This document shows positions 19,263 to 27,214 of a DNA stretch of 54,126 nucleotides, piece by piece (the first letter of the stretch is position 1; each line of letters starts with the position of its first letter). This stretch comes from an uncultured Lachnospiraceae bacterium (GTDB lineage: Bacteria > Bacillota > Clostridia > Lachnospirales > Lachnospiraceae). The notes beneath the pieces are model-generated. The model did no database searches, had not been told where the DNA came from, and saw only the letters and a program-made list of their open reading frames with translations. The stretch spans positions 1 through 54,126 of the forward strand of contig CAMOIJ010000014.1 of assembly GCA_946615865.1 (NCBI GenBank), in the 5' to 3' direction. Both the position numbers and the translations under genes were made by a program.

Positions 19263-20085
19263 TCAGATCCGCCTGATCGCGTTCGATCTTGACGGAACGA
19301 CGCTAAACGCGGCCAAGGTTTTGACGCCCCGCAACAAAGCGGCGTTGGAACGCGCCGCTGAGAAGGGAATCTTGATCGTGCCTACCACAGGAAGGCTCTT
19401 TGACGCTATTCCCGATGAAATACGAGAGTTTCCTTTTCTGCGCTACGCGATCACGATCAACGGCGCCGCCGTATTCGACACAGAGACCGGCGACTATATC
19501 TACCGTGCTGAGATTCCTCTGGAGCAGGCCATAGAGATCATGACCTATCTCGACAGGTTTCCGATCATCTATGACTGCTATAAGGACAACACCGGCTGGA
19601 TGACACGGTCAATGTGGGACCAGGCGGAAGTCTTCGCTCCCAACGCTTACTATGTCTCCTCGATCCGGACCAGGCGCAAACCGGTTCCGGAACTCAAGGA
19701 ACATCTGAGGCAGCAGGGCGGGTCAGTTCAGAAGATTCAGCTGTTTTCAACGGATCCTGCGCTCCGCACAGCTCTTCTTAAGGAACTGCCCACACGCTTT
19801 TCTCATCTCGCCGTCTCATCCTCGGTCGAGCGCAACGTGGAGATCAATCATGAGGACGCCAACAAAGGTGCCTCGCTCACGGCGCTGGCTTCCCGTCTCG
19901 GACTGGATCGCAGTCAGGTGATGGCCTTTGGCGACGGACTCAATGATATCAGCATGATCCGCGAGGCAGGGATAGGCGTCGCAATGTTGAACGCCGTAGA
20001 TGAAGTCAAGGCCGCTGCCGACCTGATCACAGGAAGCTGTGAGGAGAGCGGCGTGGCGGAGGTCATCGAACAGATTTTACAGTAG
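19246..20085 (+). CDS. Cof-type HAD phosphatase
   Basis: A 279-residue HAD-superfamily IIB (Cof) hydrolase that dephosphorylates small sugar phosphates or cofactors. Motif I is AFDLDGTTLN, motif III/IV is VMAFGDGLNDISMI, with the lysine in EDANKGASL. I start at the ATG inside the end of the preceding gene; a TTG three codons earlier is also open. The overlap implies coupling to the propeller-like protein. Confidence 0.88.
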   Translation: MNLKSNQIRLIAFDLDGTTLNAAKVLTPRNKAALERAAEKGILIVPTTGRLFDAIPDEIREFPFLRYAITINGAAVFDTETGDYIYRAEIPLEQAIEIMTYLDRFPIIYDCYKDNTGWMTRSMWDQAEVFAPNAYYVSSIRTRRKPVPELKEHLRQQGGSVQKIQLFSTDPALRTALLKELPTRFSHLAVSSSVERNVEINHEDANKGASLTALASRLGLDRSQVMAFGDGLNDISMIREAGIGVAMLNAVDEVKAAADLITGSCEESGVAEVIEQILQ

Positions 20086-20116
20086 CTCAATTCAATAGGG
20101 GTATTGTTATATAATA

Positions 20117-20158
20117 AAGAAAACCGGCCACAGCTAATGCTGTGACCGGTTTCCTTAT
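20117..20158 (+). terminator. Terminator after HAD gene
   Basis: AAACCGGCCACAGC and GCTGTGACCGGTTT pair around a TAAT loop, followed by CCTTATT and preceded by AATAAAGA. It can work in both directions, closing the HAD gene and, less clearly, the convergent lipoprotein gene. Confidence 0.88.
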
Positions 20159-20219
20159 TGGGAGAGTTTACGTAAGATGAACTCAGTAAACCTTAGTTAT
20201 GGGATCTGACCGGTGATGG

Positions 20220-20504
20220 TCAGTGGTTCATGTCCTCGTCCATGTCACCGTTGTGCCAGAACGTCGTTCCGCCGGTCTGAATGACAAAGCGGATCCGGTC
20301 ATCAGCGGTGGCCTTGTCGACCTGCATGAAGAGACCTTTGGACTCTTTCGACTCTTTGGAGTTGGCGCTATCACTGCCGCCAGCTGAGCCGCTCTCTCCC
20401 TGGACAGTCTCGGTATTCACCGGTTCATCGTCGGAGCAGCCGGTCAGGCCGACTGTGCCGGCAAGCAGCGTCGCGATCATCAGCCAAATCATTATACGTT
20501 TCAT
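20220..20504 (-). CDS. Small lipoprotein
   Basis: A 94-residue protein with a signal peptide MKRIMIWLMIATLLAGTVG and lipobox LTGC. A Ser/Gly/Glu/Lys-rich spacer (NSKESKESKG) follows, then about 40 residues ending in TTFWHNGDMDEDMNH. I do not recognise the C-terminal domain. AAAGGA precedes the chosen ATG. It lies just downstream of peptidase E on the same strand. Confidence 0.65.
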   Translation of the reverse strand: MKRIMIWLMIATLLAGTVGLTGCSDDEPVNTETVQGESGSAGGSDSANSKESKESKGLFMQVDKATADDRIRFVIQTGGTTFWHNGDMDEDMNH

Positions 20505-20549
20505 AATGTGTCCTTTTCTGAATCCGGGCACCTGCCGTTTTCGGCAGAA

Positions 20550-21326
20550 TTAGTCTGTATTTCCTGAATTAATACGGCGCATTTCCCCCGCCCCGCAAAT
20601 CTTCCGAATAGCACCATTGGCGATCCGGTACGCTTCGCCGTGAATCTCCTTCCTGTCTTTCGTCTGCAGCACATAACTGCCGTCGACGATCGCATAGAAA
20701 GTCCTGCCGGCGCTGTCCGGATACGTGATCTCCTCCATCAGCCGCAGGCCGTCGACCCGGTCATCTTTCACCGCCTGATAGTGCGGCAAAACATTGACGT
20801 CCGTAAGCCCCAGCCCCCGGATGAATTTCTGATAAGACGGATCAAGGGCCTCTCCGGGCATCTCCGGCTGCGCGTAGACCACATCGGCGCAGTTCATGCT
20901 CCCTGCGCTGATCCCCATCACAATTCCGTCCCAGCCCCTCAAGGCCTCCCGCAATCCAATCTCGTCAAAAAACCTCTTCTGGGTGGGCACATGTCCGCCT
21001 CCGAGGATCACCATATCGTAGAGCGGCAGCTGTGCTATGATCTCCTTGCCGCTGCGCAGGTCGCATAGGTCCATGCACTTCACAGACAGGCCGGTCTCTC
21101 TGAAAATCCTCTCAAAATCAGCTCTCATCCCGTCGTTCAGACCAAATGCGTCAGGAAACGCCGAAATGAGAAGGCAGCGTGAGTCCTCTCTCCAATATGA
21201 CTTCAACTCTTCGACCATCCCGTTGGCCGGGTTGATCCCCTTAAAAGACGGCGCTTCAGTACTTCTGTATGCCCCCATCGGGCTGCTTGTCATAAAAAGC
21301 TTTATCTCACTCGCCATGGAACGCAT
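20550..21326 (-). CDS. Peptidase E-like serine peptidase, family S51
   Basis: A 258-residue protein with the S51 nucleophile elbow MGISAGSMNCADV (Ser140), the preceding ILGGGHVPTQ glycine-rich strand and NVLPHYQAV with the likely catalytic His. Family members cleave N-terminal aspartyl dipeptides or cyanophycin-type bonds in the cytoplasm. GGGGAG lies four bases before the first ATG; the Met three codons later would have a more distant ribosome site. An 18-bp tandem repeat occupies the space just upstream. Confidence 0.82.
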   Translation of the reverse strand: MRSMASEIKLFMTSSPMGAYRSTEAPSFKGINPANGMVEELKSYWREDSRCLLISAFPDAFGLNDGMRADFERIFRETGLSVKCMDLCDLRSGKEIIAQLPLYDMVILGGGHVPTQKRFFDEIGLREALRGWDGIVMGISAGSMNCADVVYAQPEMPGEALDPSYQKFIRGLGLTDVNVLPHYQAVKDDRVDGLRLMEEITYPDSAGRTFYAIVDGSYVLQTKDRKEIHGEAYRIANGAIRKICGAGEMRRINSGNTD

Positions 21327-21343
21327 TTATCTCCCCGCTCAGT

Positions 21344-21415
21344 CTGTCAATACATCAGATCCTGTCAATGTACCTGATCCTTTCAATGTATCAAATTCTG
21401 TCAATGCATCAAATC
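21344..21415. repeat. Four copies of an 18-bp tandem repeat
   Basis: Units start CTGTCAATACATCAGATC, CTGTCAATGTACCTGATC, CTTTCAATGTATCAAATT and CTGTCAATGCATCAAATC, with exactly 18-base spacing. The array fills the gap between the GH32 stop codon and the peptidase E start. Read on the minus strand each unit carries TTGACA or a close variant, so it could hold repeated -35-like boxes or an operator array for peptidase E. Confidence 0.85.
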
Positions 21416-21416
21416 C

Positions 21417-22898
21417 TCAGATCAAAAACTGCTCTTTTACCGCTCTCTTCAGCGTCCACATCCTGTTGAAGGTATCCCCCTCGATCCGGAAGAAGCGCTC
21501 CGCCTCCGTGGGGAATATCCTCGATGTAAAGACCGCGTCGCCGTCGTTGACGAAGATCTCGATGGAGCTGCTGTCCACAAAGATCCGAAGGTGCGACAGG
21601 CCGTTCTCGAGCGGCCTCGTGCGGCTCTCTCCCTCCTTCTCATTGAAGCGGATCTGCATGCCGCTGCGGTCCACAGTGATTTCCTTGCGTTCCTCGCTGT
21701 AGCAGATCGAGAGCCCGCCCTTTCCGGCTTCGTCCGTGAACATGTACATATTGACGTCGCCTTTGCGGCAGTCCAGCTCGACTTCCGCCGCGCGCGGCAG
21801 CGCGAAGCATCCCGCCTCATTGGCCTCGAACGGAAGCTTTTCATCCCTGAGCTTCTTGAGCTCCGGTAGCGGCTGCTGGATCAGACGTCTTCCTCTGACC
21901 GTCAGCTCTCTCGGAAGCGTCAGGCATCCCGCCCAGTCCTCTTCATCTGTCGGATAGGACACGTCCGGCACTCCCATCCACGCGATCAGGATCGCCTTGT
22001 CCGCGTCCTGCAGGTTGTTGGCGCAAGCCGCCGCATAGGAATCGAAGCCAAAATCCAGTACATGGAACTGTCCGTCAGGCGTAAAAGTCAATGTCTCCCA
22101 ATCCATATTGCCGATGATATAGCCGTTGTGATTCTGGCTCTGTCCTCTGCCCGGTATAGTCAGATGCTGCGGGCACAGAAGCAGCACATCCCTGCCTCCG
22201 ATGTGCTCCACCGACGGGCACTCCCACATATCGCCAAAAGATTCAAAGCCCGGCACTTTCATTTCTCCCAGGAAGGTCCAGCCGTGCTGCAGGTCCTCTG
22301 AGGAGTAGATCAGAGCACAGCCCCTCTTGTCTTTTGTCTGAGCGCCGATGATCATATAATAGGTGTCGCTTCCCGGAATCTTTATGATCTTGGGGTCTCT
22401 CTGGTGCTCTGTGTAGTCAGGATTCGCTCCGAACAGCGGCAGAGGGTATTTCTCCGGCCAGCCGTCGTTCCCGAGCCTGGCAAGGCATGTATAAGCGTGG
22501 CGGGTCCAGTCCGCGTCGCGGTGGTTGCCCGTGTAATAAAGGTATATTTTGTCATCGATAGGCATGGCGGATCCGGAGTAGACGCCCTTGTTGTCATACC
22601 CGTCCTCCTGGTCGGGAAGAAGGCAGACGCCCAAATTCTTCCAGGTCACCAGATCCTTCGAAATGATGTGGTACCAGTGCTTGAGTCCGTGCACAGCGCC
22701 CCACGGGCACCACTGATAGAATAAGTGCCAGCGGTTGTCATGCCACACGAATCCGTTCGGATCGTTCATCAGGCCTGTCACCGCCTGGTTGTGAAAAGTC
22801 TGGCGATATCCGGATTTCGAGATCCTGTCATACAGTTCCTTGAGTTCCTGCGGATCTTTCAAATAGCGATACTTCTCTTCTCTTGTCCATTCCCTCAT
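21417..22898 (-). CDS. scrB: GH32 sucrose-6-phosphate hydrolase / fructosidase
   Basis: A 493-residue GH32 enzyme, with a five-bladed propeller (about 30-340) and a C-terminal beta-sandwich (about 350-493). The three catalytic motifs are LMNDPNG (nucleophile D46), QRDPKI (transition-state D168) and MWECPS (acid/base E226). It has no signal peptide, so it acts in the cytoplasm on sucrose-6-P, sucrose or short fructans. AGGAGGG precedes ATG. No PTS or regulator for sucrose is adjacent; the sugar must enter by a transporter elsewhere or the GPH symporter. Confidence 0.88.
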   Translation of the reverse strand: MREWTREEKYRYLKDPQELKELYDRISKSGYRQTFHNQAVTGLMNDPNGFVWHDNRWHLFYQWCPWGAVHGLKHWYHIISKDLVTWKNLGVCLLPDQEDGYDNKGVYSGSAMPIDDKIYLYYTGNHRDADWTRHAYTCLARLGNDGWPEKYPLPLFGANPDYTEHQRDPKIIKIPGSDTYYMIIGAQTKDKRGCALIYSSEDLQHGWTFLGEMKVPGFESFGDMWECPSVEHIGGRDVLLLCPQHLTIPGRGQSQNHNGYIIGNMDWETLTFTPDGQFHVLDFGFDSYAAACANNLQDADKAILIAWMGVPDVSYPTDEEDWAGCLTLPRELTVRGRRLIQQPLPELKKLRDEKLPFEANEAGCFALPRAAEVELDCRKGDVNMYMFTDEAGKGGLSICYSEERKEITVDRSGMQIRFNEKEGESRTRPLENGLSHLRIFVDSSSIEIFVNDGDAVFTSRIFPTEAERFFRIEGDTFNRMWTLKRAVKEQFLI

Positions 22899-23135
22899 TC
22901 TATTACCCTCCTGAATCTATCCCATTAACGTTCTCCCCTGATGTCATTTCTAAGATGTGATTCCATTTTACTATACTTTCAGTGTTTAATACTATTCATC
23001 ATGCTTTTTTTGCCTTCGGCTAATACGGTGGGGTTGGAATTTCTGGCTGGCGCTTGGCTGGTGCTGGCCTGGCGCTGGCCTTGTGCTTGGCTGGTGCTTG
23101 GCTGGTGCTGGCCTGGTGCTTGGCTGGCACTTGCT

Positions 23136-23560
23136 CTCCATCTATCTGCGGTTTCAGCATAATCCGATGGTACGCGAAAAGCTTGTTTAGCACTTGCTCT
23201 CCATCCATCCTGGCGTGTCGCCTAATCGGATGGGGCTTGAATTTCCTGTCTGACACAAACTCTCCATCCAACTTCAGGCTTCAGCCAACTCCGATGGTTC
23301 GCGAAAAAGCTTGTTTGGCACTTGCCTACATCCATCTACAGTTTCAGCATAATCCGATGGTACGCGAAAGTTGAACAGAGTCCAGACAGACCATCCGAAT
23401 TTTAATTCTGGACCAGGAGGATGGGCCATTTTAGCTAAACCGCCTCTAAGCACACCATCCTATTTATAACTCGGGCCAAAAGGATGGGCCATTTTAGCCA
23501 AACTGCCTCTAAACACACCATCCGATTTATAGCCTGAGCCAGAAGGATGGACGGGGTCCC
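23136..23560. repeat. Array 1 of about 63-bp hairpin repeats, orientation flips
   Basis: Seven degenerate units follow at 63-64-base spacing. Each starts CCATC and has an ATCCGATGG-type partner about 30 bases later, so each can form a hairpin. The first four units read left to right (CCATC...ATCCGATGG...GCTTG...GCACTTG). The last three match the same consensus on the other strand (GGATGG, then GGCC). A GCTTGGCTGGTGCTGGCCTG low-complexity stretch of about 90 bases leads into the array. The whole gap from the GH32 start to the next terminator contains no credible gene. Confidence 0.82.
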
Positions 23561-23581
23561 ATTAATTCACTCAGAAATAAA

Positions 23582-23627
23582 AGAAGGCGCTCCCTTGCTG
23601 ACCAAAATCAGCAAGGGCAGCGCCCTT
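23582..23627 (-). terminator. Terminator after radical SAM gene
   Basis: GGGCGCTGCCCTTGCTGA and TCAGCAAGGGAGCGCC pair around TTTTGG, followed on the minus strand by TTCTTTTATTT. It closes the radical SAM/lipoprotein operon. Confidence 0.88.
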
Positions 23628-23635
23628 CACTCAAA

Positions 23636-24259
23636 TCATCCCTTAACCTTAGTCCTGTACTCAAACAGATCCAGTTTCTTCACGCCCATTTCGCGAAGTA
23701 TCTCCGCGCTCTTCTTCTGATCCTCCGCTGTGTTGTAACCGGGGATCAGCGGTACCCGGACCAGAATATTCTCCGCGTCTTTTCTCTGCAGGAGGAACTG
23801 AAGGTTTTCTTCCATCACGAAGAGGTCCTCTCCGGTGTATTTCCTGTAGATATCCTCGTTCATGTCCTTGCAGTCGACGACAAAGAGATCCACCGCATCG
23901 ATCACCTGTGCAAGATAATTTCTCGGGACAAAAAGGCTCGTCTCCACGGTGATCTTCCATTCTTCCGGGCAGATCTCCCGGAACTCTTTGATGAAATCTG
24001 CCTGCAGCAGGGGTTCTCCCCCGCCAAAAGTGATCCCGCCCCCCGTCGCGCGAAAATACAGATCATCAACCCTGACCCGTTCAAAAAATTCTTCCGGGGT
24101 TACGTCTACCGCCTTCGATTTACTGAGCAGATCTCTGTTGATGCACCACCGGCAGTGCAGCGGGCAGCCGGCTGCGGCAGCCAGTGTCGTGATCCCGACG
24201 CCGTCTGTGCCCATCCGGTGCCTTGCCAGACCCAGAAGGGGAAATAATGCGCTGCTCAT
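23636..24259 (-). CDS. Radical SAM enzyme, PflA-like
   Basis: A 207-residue radical SAM protein. The cluster motif is C-x3-C-x2-C (CPLHCRWC) and the SAM motif is GGGITFGGGEPLLQ, as in pyruvate formate-lyase activases. It is shorter than PflA (about 245) and lacks the extra ferredoxin domain of glycyl-radical activases of the second type. No glycyl-radical enzyme is nearby. Instead its ATG overlaps the stop codon of a Cys-rich lipoprotein-like gene, so the two are made together and the lipoprotein may be its substrate. Radical SAM enzymes paired with putative lipoproteins are known in Bacteroidetes; this pair looks similar in outline. Confidence 0.82.
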   Translation of the reverse strand: MSSALFPLLGLARHRMGTDGVGITTLAAAAGCPLHCRWCINRDLLSKSKAVDVTPEEFFERVRVDDLYFRATGGGITFGGGEPLLQADFIKEFREICPEEWKITVETSLFVPRNYLAQVIDAVDLFVVDCKDMNEDIYRKYTGEDLFVMEENLQFLLQRKDAENILVRVPLIPGYNTAEDQKKSAEILREMGVKKLDLFEYRTKVKG

Positions 24260-24825
24260 GGCGCAACATCCTCTTCGAAGTACGCGACGTCTCCCGTGAG
24301 TTCAATTTCTTCAGGAACTTCCTTCCCGGAAGTGCTTCCCTGACCGGAAACATCTTCCTTCCCGGAGGTATTTCCCTGACAAGAGACATCTTCCTTTCCG
24401 GTGGAGCCTTCCTGACTGGTGCTGCCTCCCTGACTAGTGGAACCTCCCTGCCCTTCTTCTCCGGTATCTTCCGGGGGCGCGACTTCCCCTGTGGTCACAT
24501 AGACTTCATCCGGTTCGTCCATCATTCCTGCAAGGTCTTCCGTGCCGCTCTTGTCTCCACCTTTATCATTTGCAAAAGGGGATGCACATCCGGCCATGCT
24601 GAAGGTCATGCCTGCGCAGAGTGCCGCGATCGCGATCCGCTTTCCGGCCGCAGCGCGGGCGGCCAACTGCTTTTCCAGATATTTGAGCTCGCTCTCGCAG
24701 CGCGGGCAGGTGCCTTTGCACTCGCCCTGGAACTTGCATTCATGTGTCACATATGGGATATCATTCTCATCTGCTATCTTCTGACGGATCTCCTTAAGGA
24801 TCCTGCACTTTTTCTTACCCAGCAT
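24256..24825 (-). CDS. Cys-rich putative lipoprotein partner of radical SAM enzyme
   Basis: A 189-residue protein of unusual layout. Residues 1-60 are a soluble domain with C7, and C30-x5-C36-x3-C40-x2-C43 (HECKFQGECKGTCPRCESEL), which could bind a metal or Fe-S centre. A hydrophobic helix (62-79) ends in a lipobox-like FSMAGC with C80, far from the N-terminus. The rest is acidic, then a Gly/Ser/Thr/Gln-rich repeat tail (GGSTSQEGSTGKEDVS units) with one Cys (C149), and a short end domain PEEIELTGDVAYFEED. An internal lipobox means either the N-domain stays in the cytoplasm on a plain membrane anchor, or the apparent lipobox is chance. I infer it is the radical SAM partner or substrate. Its stop codon overlaps the radical SAM start. 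Confidence 0.7.
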   Translation of the reverse strand: MLGKKKCRILKEIRQKIADENDIPYVTHECKFQGECKGTCPRCESELKYLEKQLAARAAAGKRIAIAALCAGMTFSMAGCASPFANDKGGDKSGTEDLAGMMDEPDEVYVTTGEVAPPEDTGEEGQGGSTSQGGSTSQEGSTGKEDVSCQGNTSGKEDVSGQGSTSGKEVPEEIELTGDVAYFEEDVAP

Positions 24826-24963
24826 AACGTCCTCCCGAAAACTGATGAGAGACAGATAAATGTCCTTCCATCTCTATCGAAAAGAGACAGAGAACTGTCC
24901 CCTGCCTCCGAATTTTGCTTTCAAAAGATATCACGGAAAATCCTATCCGGTCTTACGCCAACG

Positions 24964-25082
24964 GCCGTCTTACATTCGCCCGAATAGTAGCTCATCGGCG
25001 AACGGTAGTGCCTTACATCTGTTCGCGTAACAATTCATCACTGATCACTGTTGTCCTGCATCTGTTCGCGCAGCAGCTCATC
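24964..25082. repeat. 43-bp degenerate tandem repeat at a gene end
   Basis: The last codons of the C_GCAxxG_C_C gene (minus strand GATGAGCTGCTGCGCGAACA, then GATGCAG) recur twice downstream with a period of 43 bases, as GATGAATTGTTACGCGAACA and GATGAGCTACTATTCGGGCG. The copies get more divergent with distance. It looks like repeated slippage or partial duplication of the 3' end. Confidence 0.65.
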
Positions 25083-25505
25083 GACGATCGCGGCCGCTTC
25101 GCCTACATGGCGCAGGCAGGGCCTGGAGGCGTAATATTCCGGTGTCCTCGCTTCCGGCTCGTTTCCGGGCTTTGTCTTTACTCCGCTGAGGAGCTCTCTG
25201 CAGATGATTGTCCCGTTGATCTCCTTAAAACGCCGGGCGAATTCCTGTACCAGGTGGTAATGGTCTATTTTGGCCTGCGGGTCTTTGGGGTCCGAGTATC
25301 CGCAGAGCTGCCCCAGTACGAGCAGTGCACCGCTCACTGTGCCGCAGACTTCTCTCATGCGGCCCATACCTCCGCCAAATGAAGAGGCAAGGCGCGCGGA
25401 GGTCTCCCGGTCGAGCCCGGTCAGGTCATCGAATGCGCACATTACTGCCTGCGCGCAGTTATAGCCTTCCAGGAACAGAGCCCTGGCTTTTTCTACATGG
25501 TCCAT
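25038..25505 (-). CDS. C_GCAxxG_C_C family protein
   Basis: A 155-residue protein with the family's cysteine pattern: YNCAQAVMCAF near the N-terminus, FGGGMGRMREVCGTVSGALL (the GxxGxxxxxCGxxxGA stretch), TIICRELL and RPCLRHV. These proteins are thought to bind a metal or redox cofactor and often sit near redox enzymes or transporters in anaerobes; no reaction is established. The C-terminal tail LLREQMQDNSDQ is the first unit of a 43-bp tandem repeat. It is flanked by the radical SAM pair and hairpin-repeat array 2. Confidence 0.82.
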   Translation of the reverse strand: MDHVEKARALFLEGYNCAQAVMCAFDDLTGLDRETSARLASSFGGGMGRMREVCGTVSGALLVLGQLCGYSDPKDPQAKIDHYHLVQEFARRFKEINGTIICRELLSGVKTKPGNEPEARTPEYYASRPCLRHVGEAAAIVDELLREQMQDNSDQ

Positions 25506-25535
25506 TTATTTATCCTTTTTATGAATTCTACCGAG

Positions 25536-26100
25536 CACCATCCGATATGAACAGAACTAAAAATGGATGTAGCCCGTTTTGGCATTTTCGAGCTTGCTCT
25601 ACATCGGATTTGGCTGATAGCCAGACTTGGATGTAGCATTTTTGAGCATTTCTTGTCGAGAGCCCATCGAATTTGGTCGAAGCCGAAGATGGATGTATGA
25701 TTTATGCCAAGCAAACTTTTCGAACACCATCGGATTCGGCTCAAGCCGAAGATGGTTGGATGATTTGTGCCAGTCCGGCATTTCAAGCACCATCGGATTT
25801 GACGGCAACCCGGAATCGATGGATGATTTGTGCCAGTCTGGCATTCAAGCACCATCGGATTTGACGGCAACCCGGAATCGATGGATGATTTGTGCCAGTC
25901 TGGCATTCAAGCACCATCGGATTTAACGGCAACCCGGAATCGATGGATGATTTGTACCAGTCCGGCATTCAAGCACCATCGGATTTGACGGCAAGTCAAG
26001 AGCGATGGAAAAATTGTGCAAGTTAGGCTTTTCAAACACCATCGGATTTGACAGAAAGCCAGAGGCGATGGAAAATCGTGCCAGCCAGTCACTGCGACCA
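25536..26100. repeat. Array 2 of 62-63-bp hairpin repeats
   Basis: Nine units start CACCATCGGAT or close variants at spacings of 63, 63, 63, 63, 62, 62, 62 and 63 bases. The three central units are nearly identical (GACGGCAACCCGGAATCGAT core). CCATCG at the start pairs with CGATGG about 25 bases later. The unit consensus is the reverse complement of the first four units of array 1, so the two arrays face each other across the radical SAM and C_GCAxxG_C_C genes. Because the period is not a multiple of three, protein-like readings across it shift frame and are not genes. The gap from 25506 to 26130 holds nothing else I can support. Confidence 0.88.
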
Positions 26101-26130
26101 TTAAAGGGGCCAAACACCACAAAACAACTT

Positions 26131-26165
26131 AAAAAAGGGGCCTGCCGCTAATGCGGCAGCCCCTT
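26131..26165 (-). terminator. Terminator after GGGtGRT gene
   Basis: GGGGCTGCCGC and GCGGCAGGCCCC pair around ATTA and are followed by TTTTTT on the minus strand. A single unpaired base interrupts the stem. Confidence 0.92.
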
Positions 26166-26179
26166 CCTGATACCGTAGA

Positions 26180-27199
26180 TTATTTGGACATTGCCTCCTG
26201 AACAGCAACAGCGACTGCTACAGTCATGCCGACCATAGGGTTGTTGCCTGCGCCGAGGAAGCCCATCATCTCAACGTGCGCGGGAACGGAGGAGGATCCT
26301 GCGAACTGCGCATCGGAGTGCATGCGGCCCATGGTATCTGTCATACCATAGGAAGCGGGACCTGCAGCCATGTTATCGGGATGCAGTGTACGGCCTGTGC
26401 CGCCGCCGGAAGCAACTGAGAAATACTTCTTGCCTGCTTCCCAACGCTCTTTCTTATAGGTTCCTGCTACAGGGTGCTGGAAACGTGTGGGGTTGGTGGA
26501 GTTACCGGTAATGGAAACATCCGCGCCTTCATGCCACATGATCGCAACGCCTTCACGAACATCGTCTGCGCCGTAGCAGTTGACCTTTGCGCGATCGCCT
26601 GTGGAATAAGCGGTCTTGTTGACAATGGTCAGAGCGTGATCTTCCTTGACATCTGCGGACAGATAATCATATTTGGTCTGTACATATGTGAAACCGTTAA
26701 TGCGGCTGATGATCATAGCTGCATCTTTGCCAAGTCCGTTCAGGATGACGCGGAGCGGTTTCGTACGAACCTTGTTTGCGTTAAGAGCGATCTTGATCGC
26801 GCCTTCAGCAGCTGCGAAGGACTCGTGTCCTGCAAGGAATGCGAAACATTCGGTCTCTTCGTCGAGAAGCATTGCGCCCAGATTGCCGTGGCCGATACCG
26901 ACCTGACGCTGATCTGCAACAGATCCGGGAATGCAGAATGCCTGCAGTCCTACGCCGATCCACTTAGCAGCGTCGGCAGCCTTTGTAGCGCCTTCCTTCA
27001 TAGCGATCGCTGCGCCGAGCTCATAAGCCCATTTTACGTTCTCAAAGCAAATCGGCTGTGTGCTCTCTACGATGCTGTAAGCATCAACACCCTTGCCGTT
27101 TGTAAAAGCCTTTACATCCTCAAAGCTCTTGAAGCCGTACTTGTCAAGAACGGGCTGCAGCTGAGGCATACGTCCTTCATAGTTTTCAAACAAAGCCAT
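26180..27199 (-). CDS. GGGtGRT protein
   Basis: A 339-residue cytoplasmic protein identified by its name-giving motif in SVASGGGTGRTLHPDNMAAG. Other conserved-looking stretches are FLAGHESFAAAEGAIK and FLGAGNNPMVGMTVAVAVAVQEAMSK (ending in part: FLGAGNNPMVGMTV). Such proteins are widespread and well conserved in anaerobic Firmicutes but have no known activity. They are usually encoded with a NifU-like scaffold protein, as here, 15 bases upstream. The codon use looks strongly biased, suggesting high expression. A shared promoter lies ahead of the partner gene. Confidence 0.9.
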   Translation of the reverse strand: MALFENYEGRMPQLQPVLDKYGFKSFEDVKAFTNGKGVDAYSIVESTQPICFENVKWAYELGAAIAMKEGATKAADAAKWIGVGLQAFCIPGSVADQRQVGIGHGNLGAMLLDEETECFAFLAGHESFAAAEGAIKIALNANKVRTKPLRVILNGLGKDAAMIISRINGFTYVQTKYDYLSADVKEDHALTIVNKTAYSTGDRAKVNCYGADDVREGVAIMWHEGADVSITGNSTNPTRFQHPVAGTYKKERWEAGKKYFSVASGGGTGRTLHPDNMAAGPASYGMTDTMGRMHSDAQFAGSSSVPAHVEMMGFLGAGNNPMVGMTVAVAVAVQEAMSK

Positions 27200-27214
27200 A
27201 ACTGCACCTCCTTC

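Noticed and set aside
23054-23374. Open frame across array 1 on the plus strand (AGAWLVLAWCLAGTCSPSI type)
   Set aside because: It only translates low-complexity DNA and hairpin repeats, has no ribosome site, and the repeat is not a multiple of three.
23136-26100. CRISPR arrays as an explanation of the 62-63-bp repeats
   Set aside because: There are no short identical repeats separated by unique spacers; the whole unit is repeated and degenerate, and no cas genes are present.
25493-26122. Several overlapping minus-strand frames across array 2 with NPMVLE/IRWCL repeats
   Set aside because: The same repeat is read in different frames in successive units; no start site; explained by the 62-63-bp DNA repeat.
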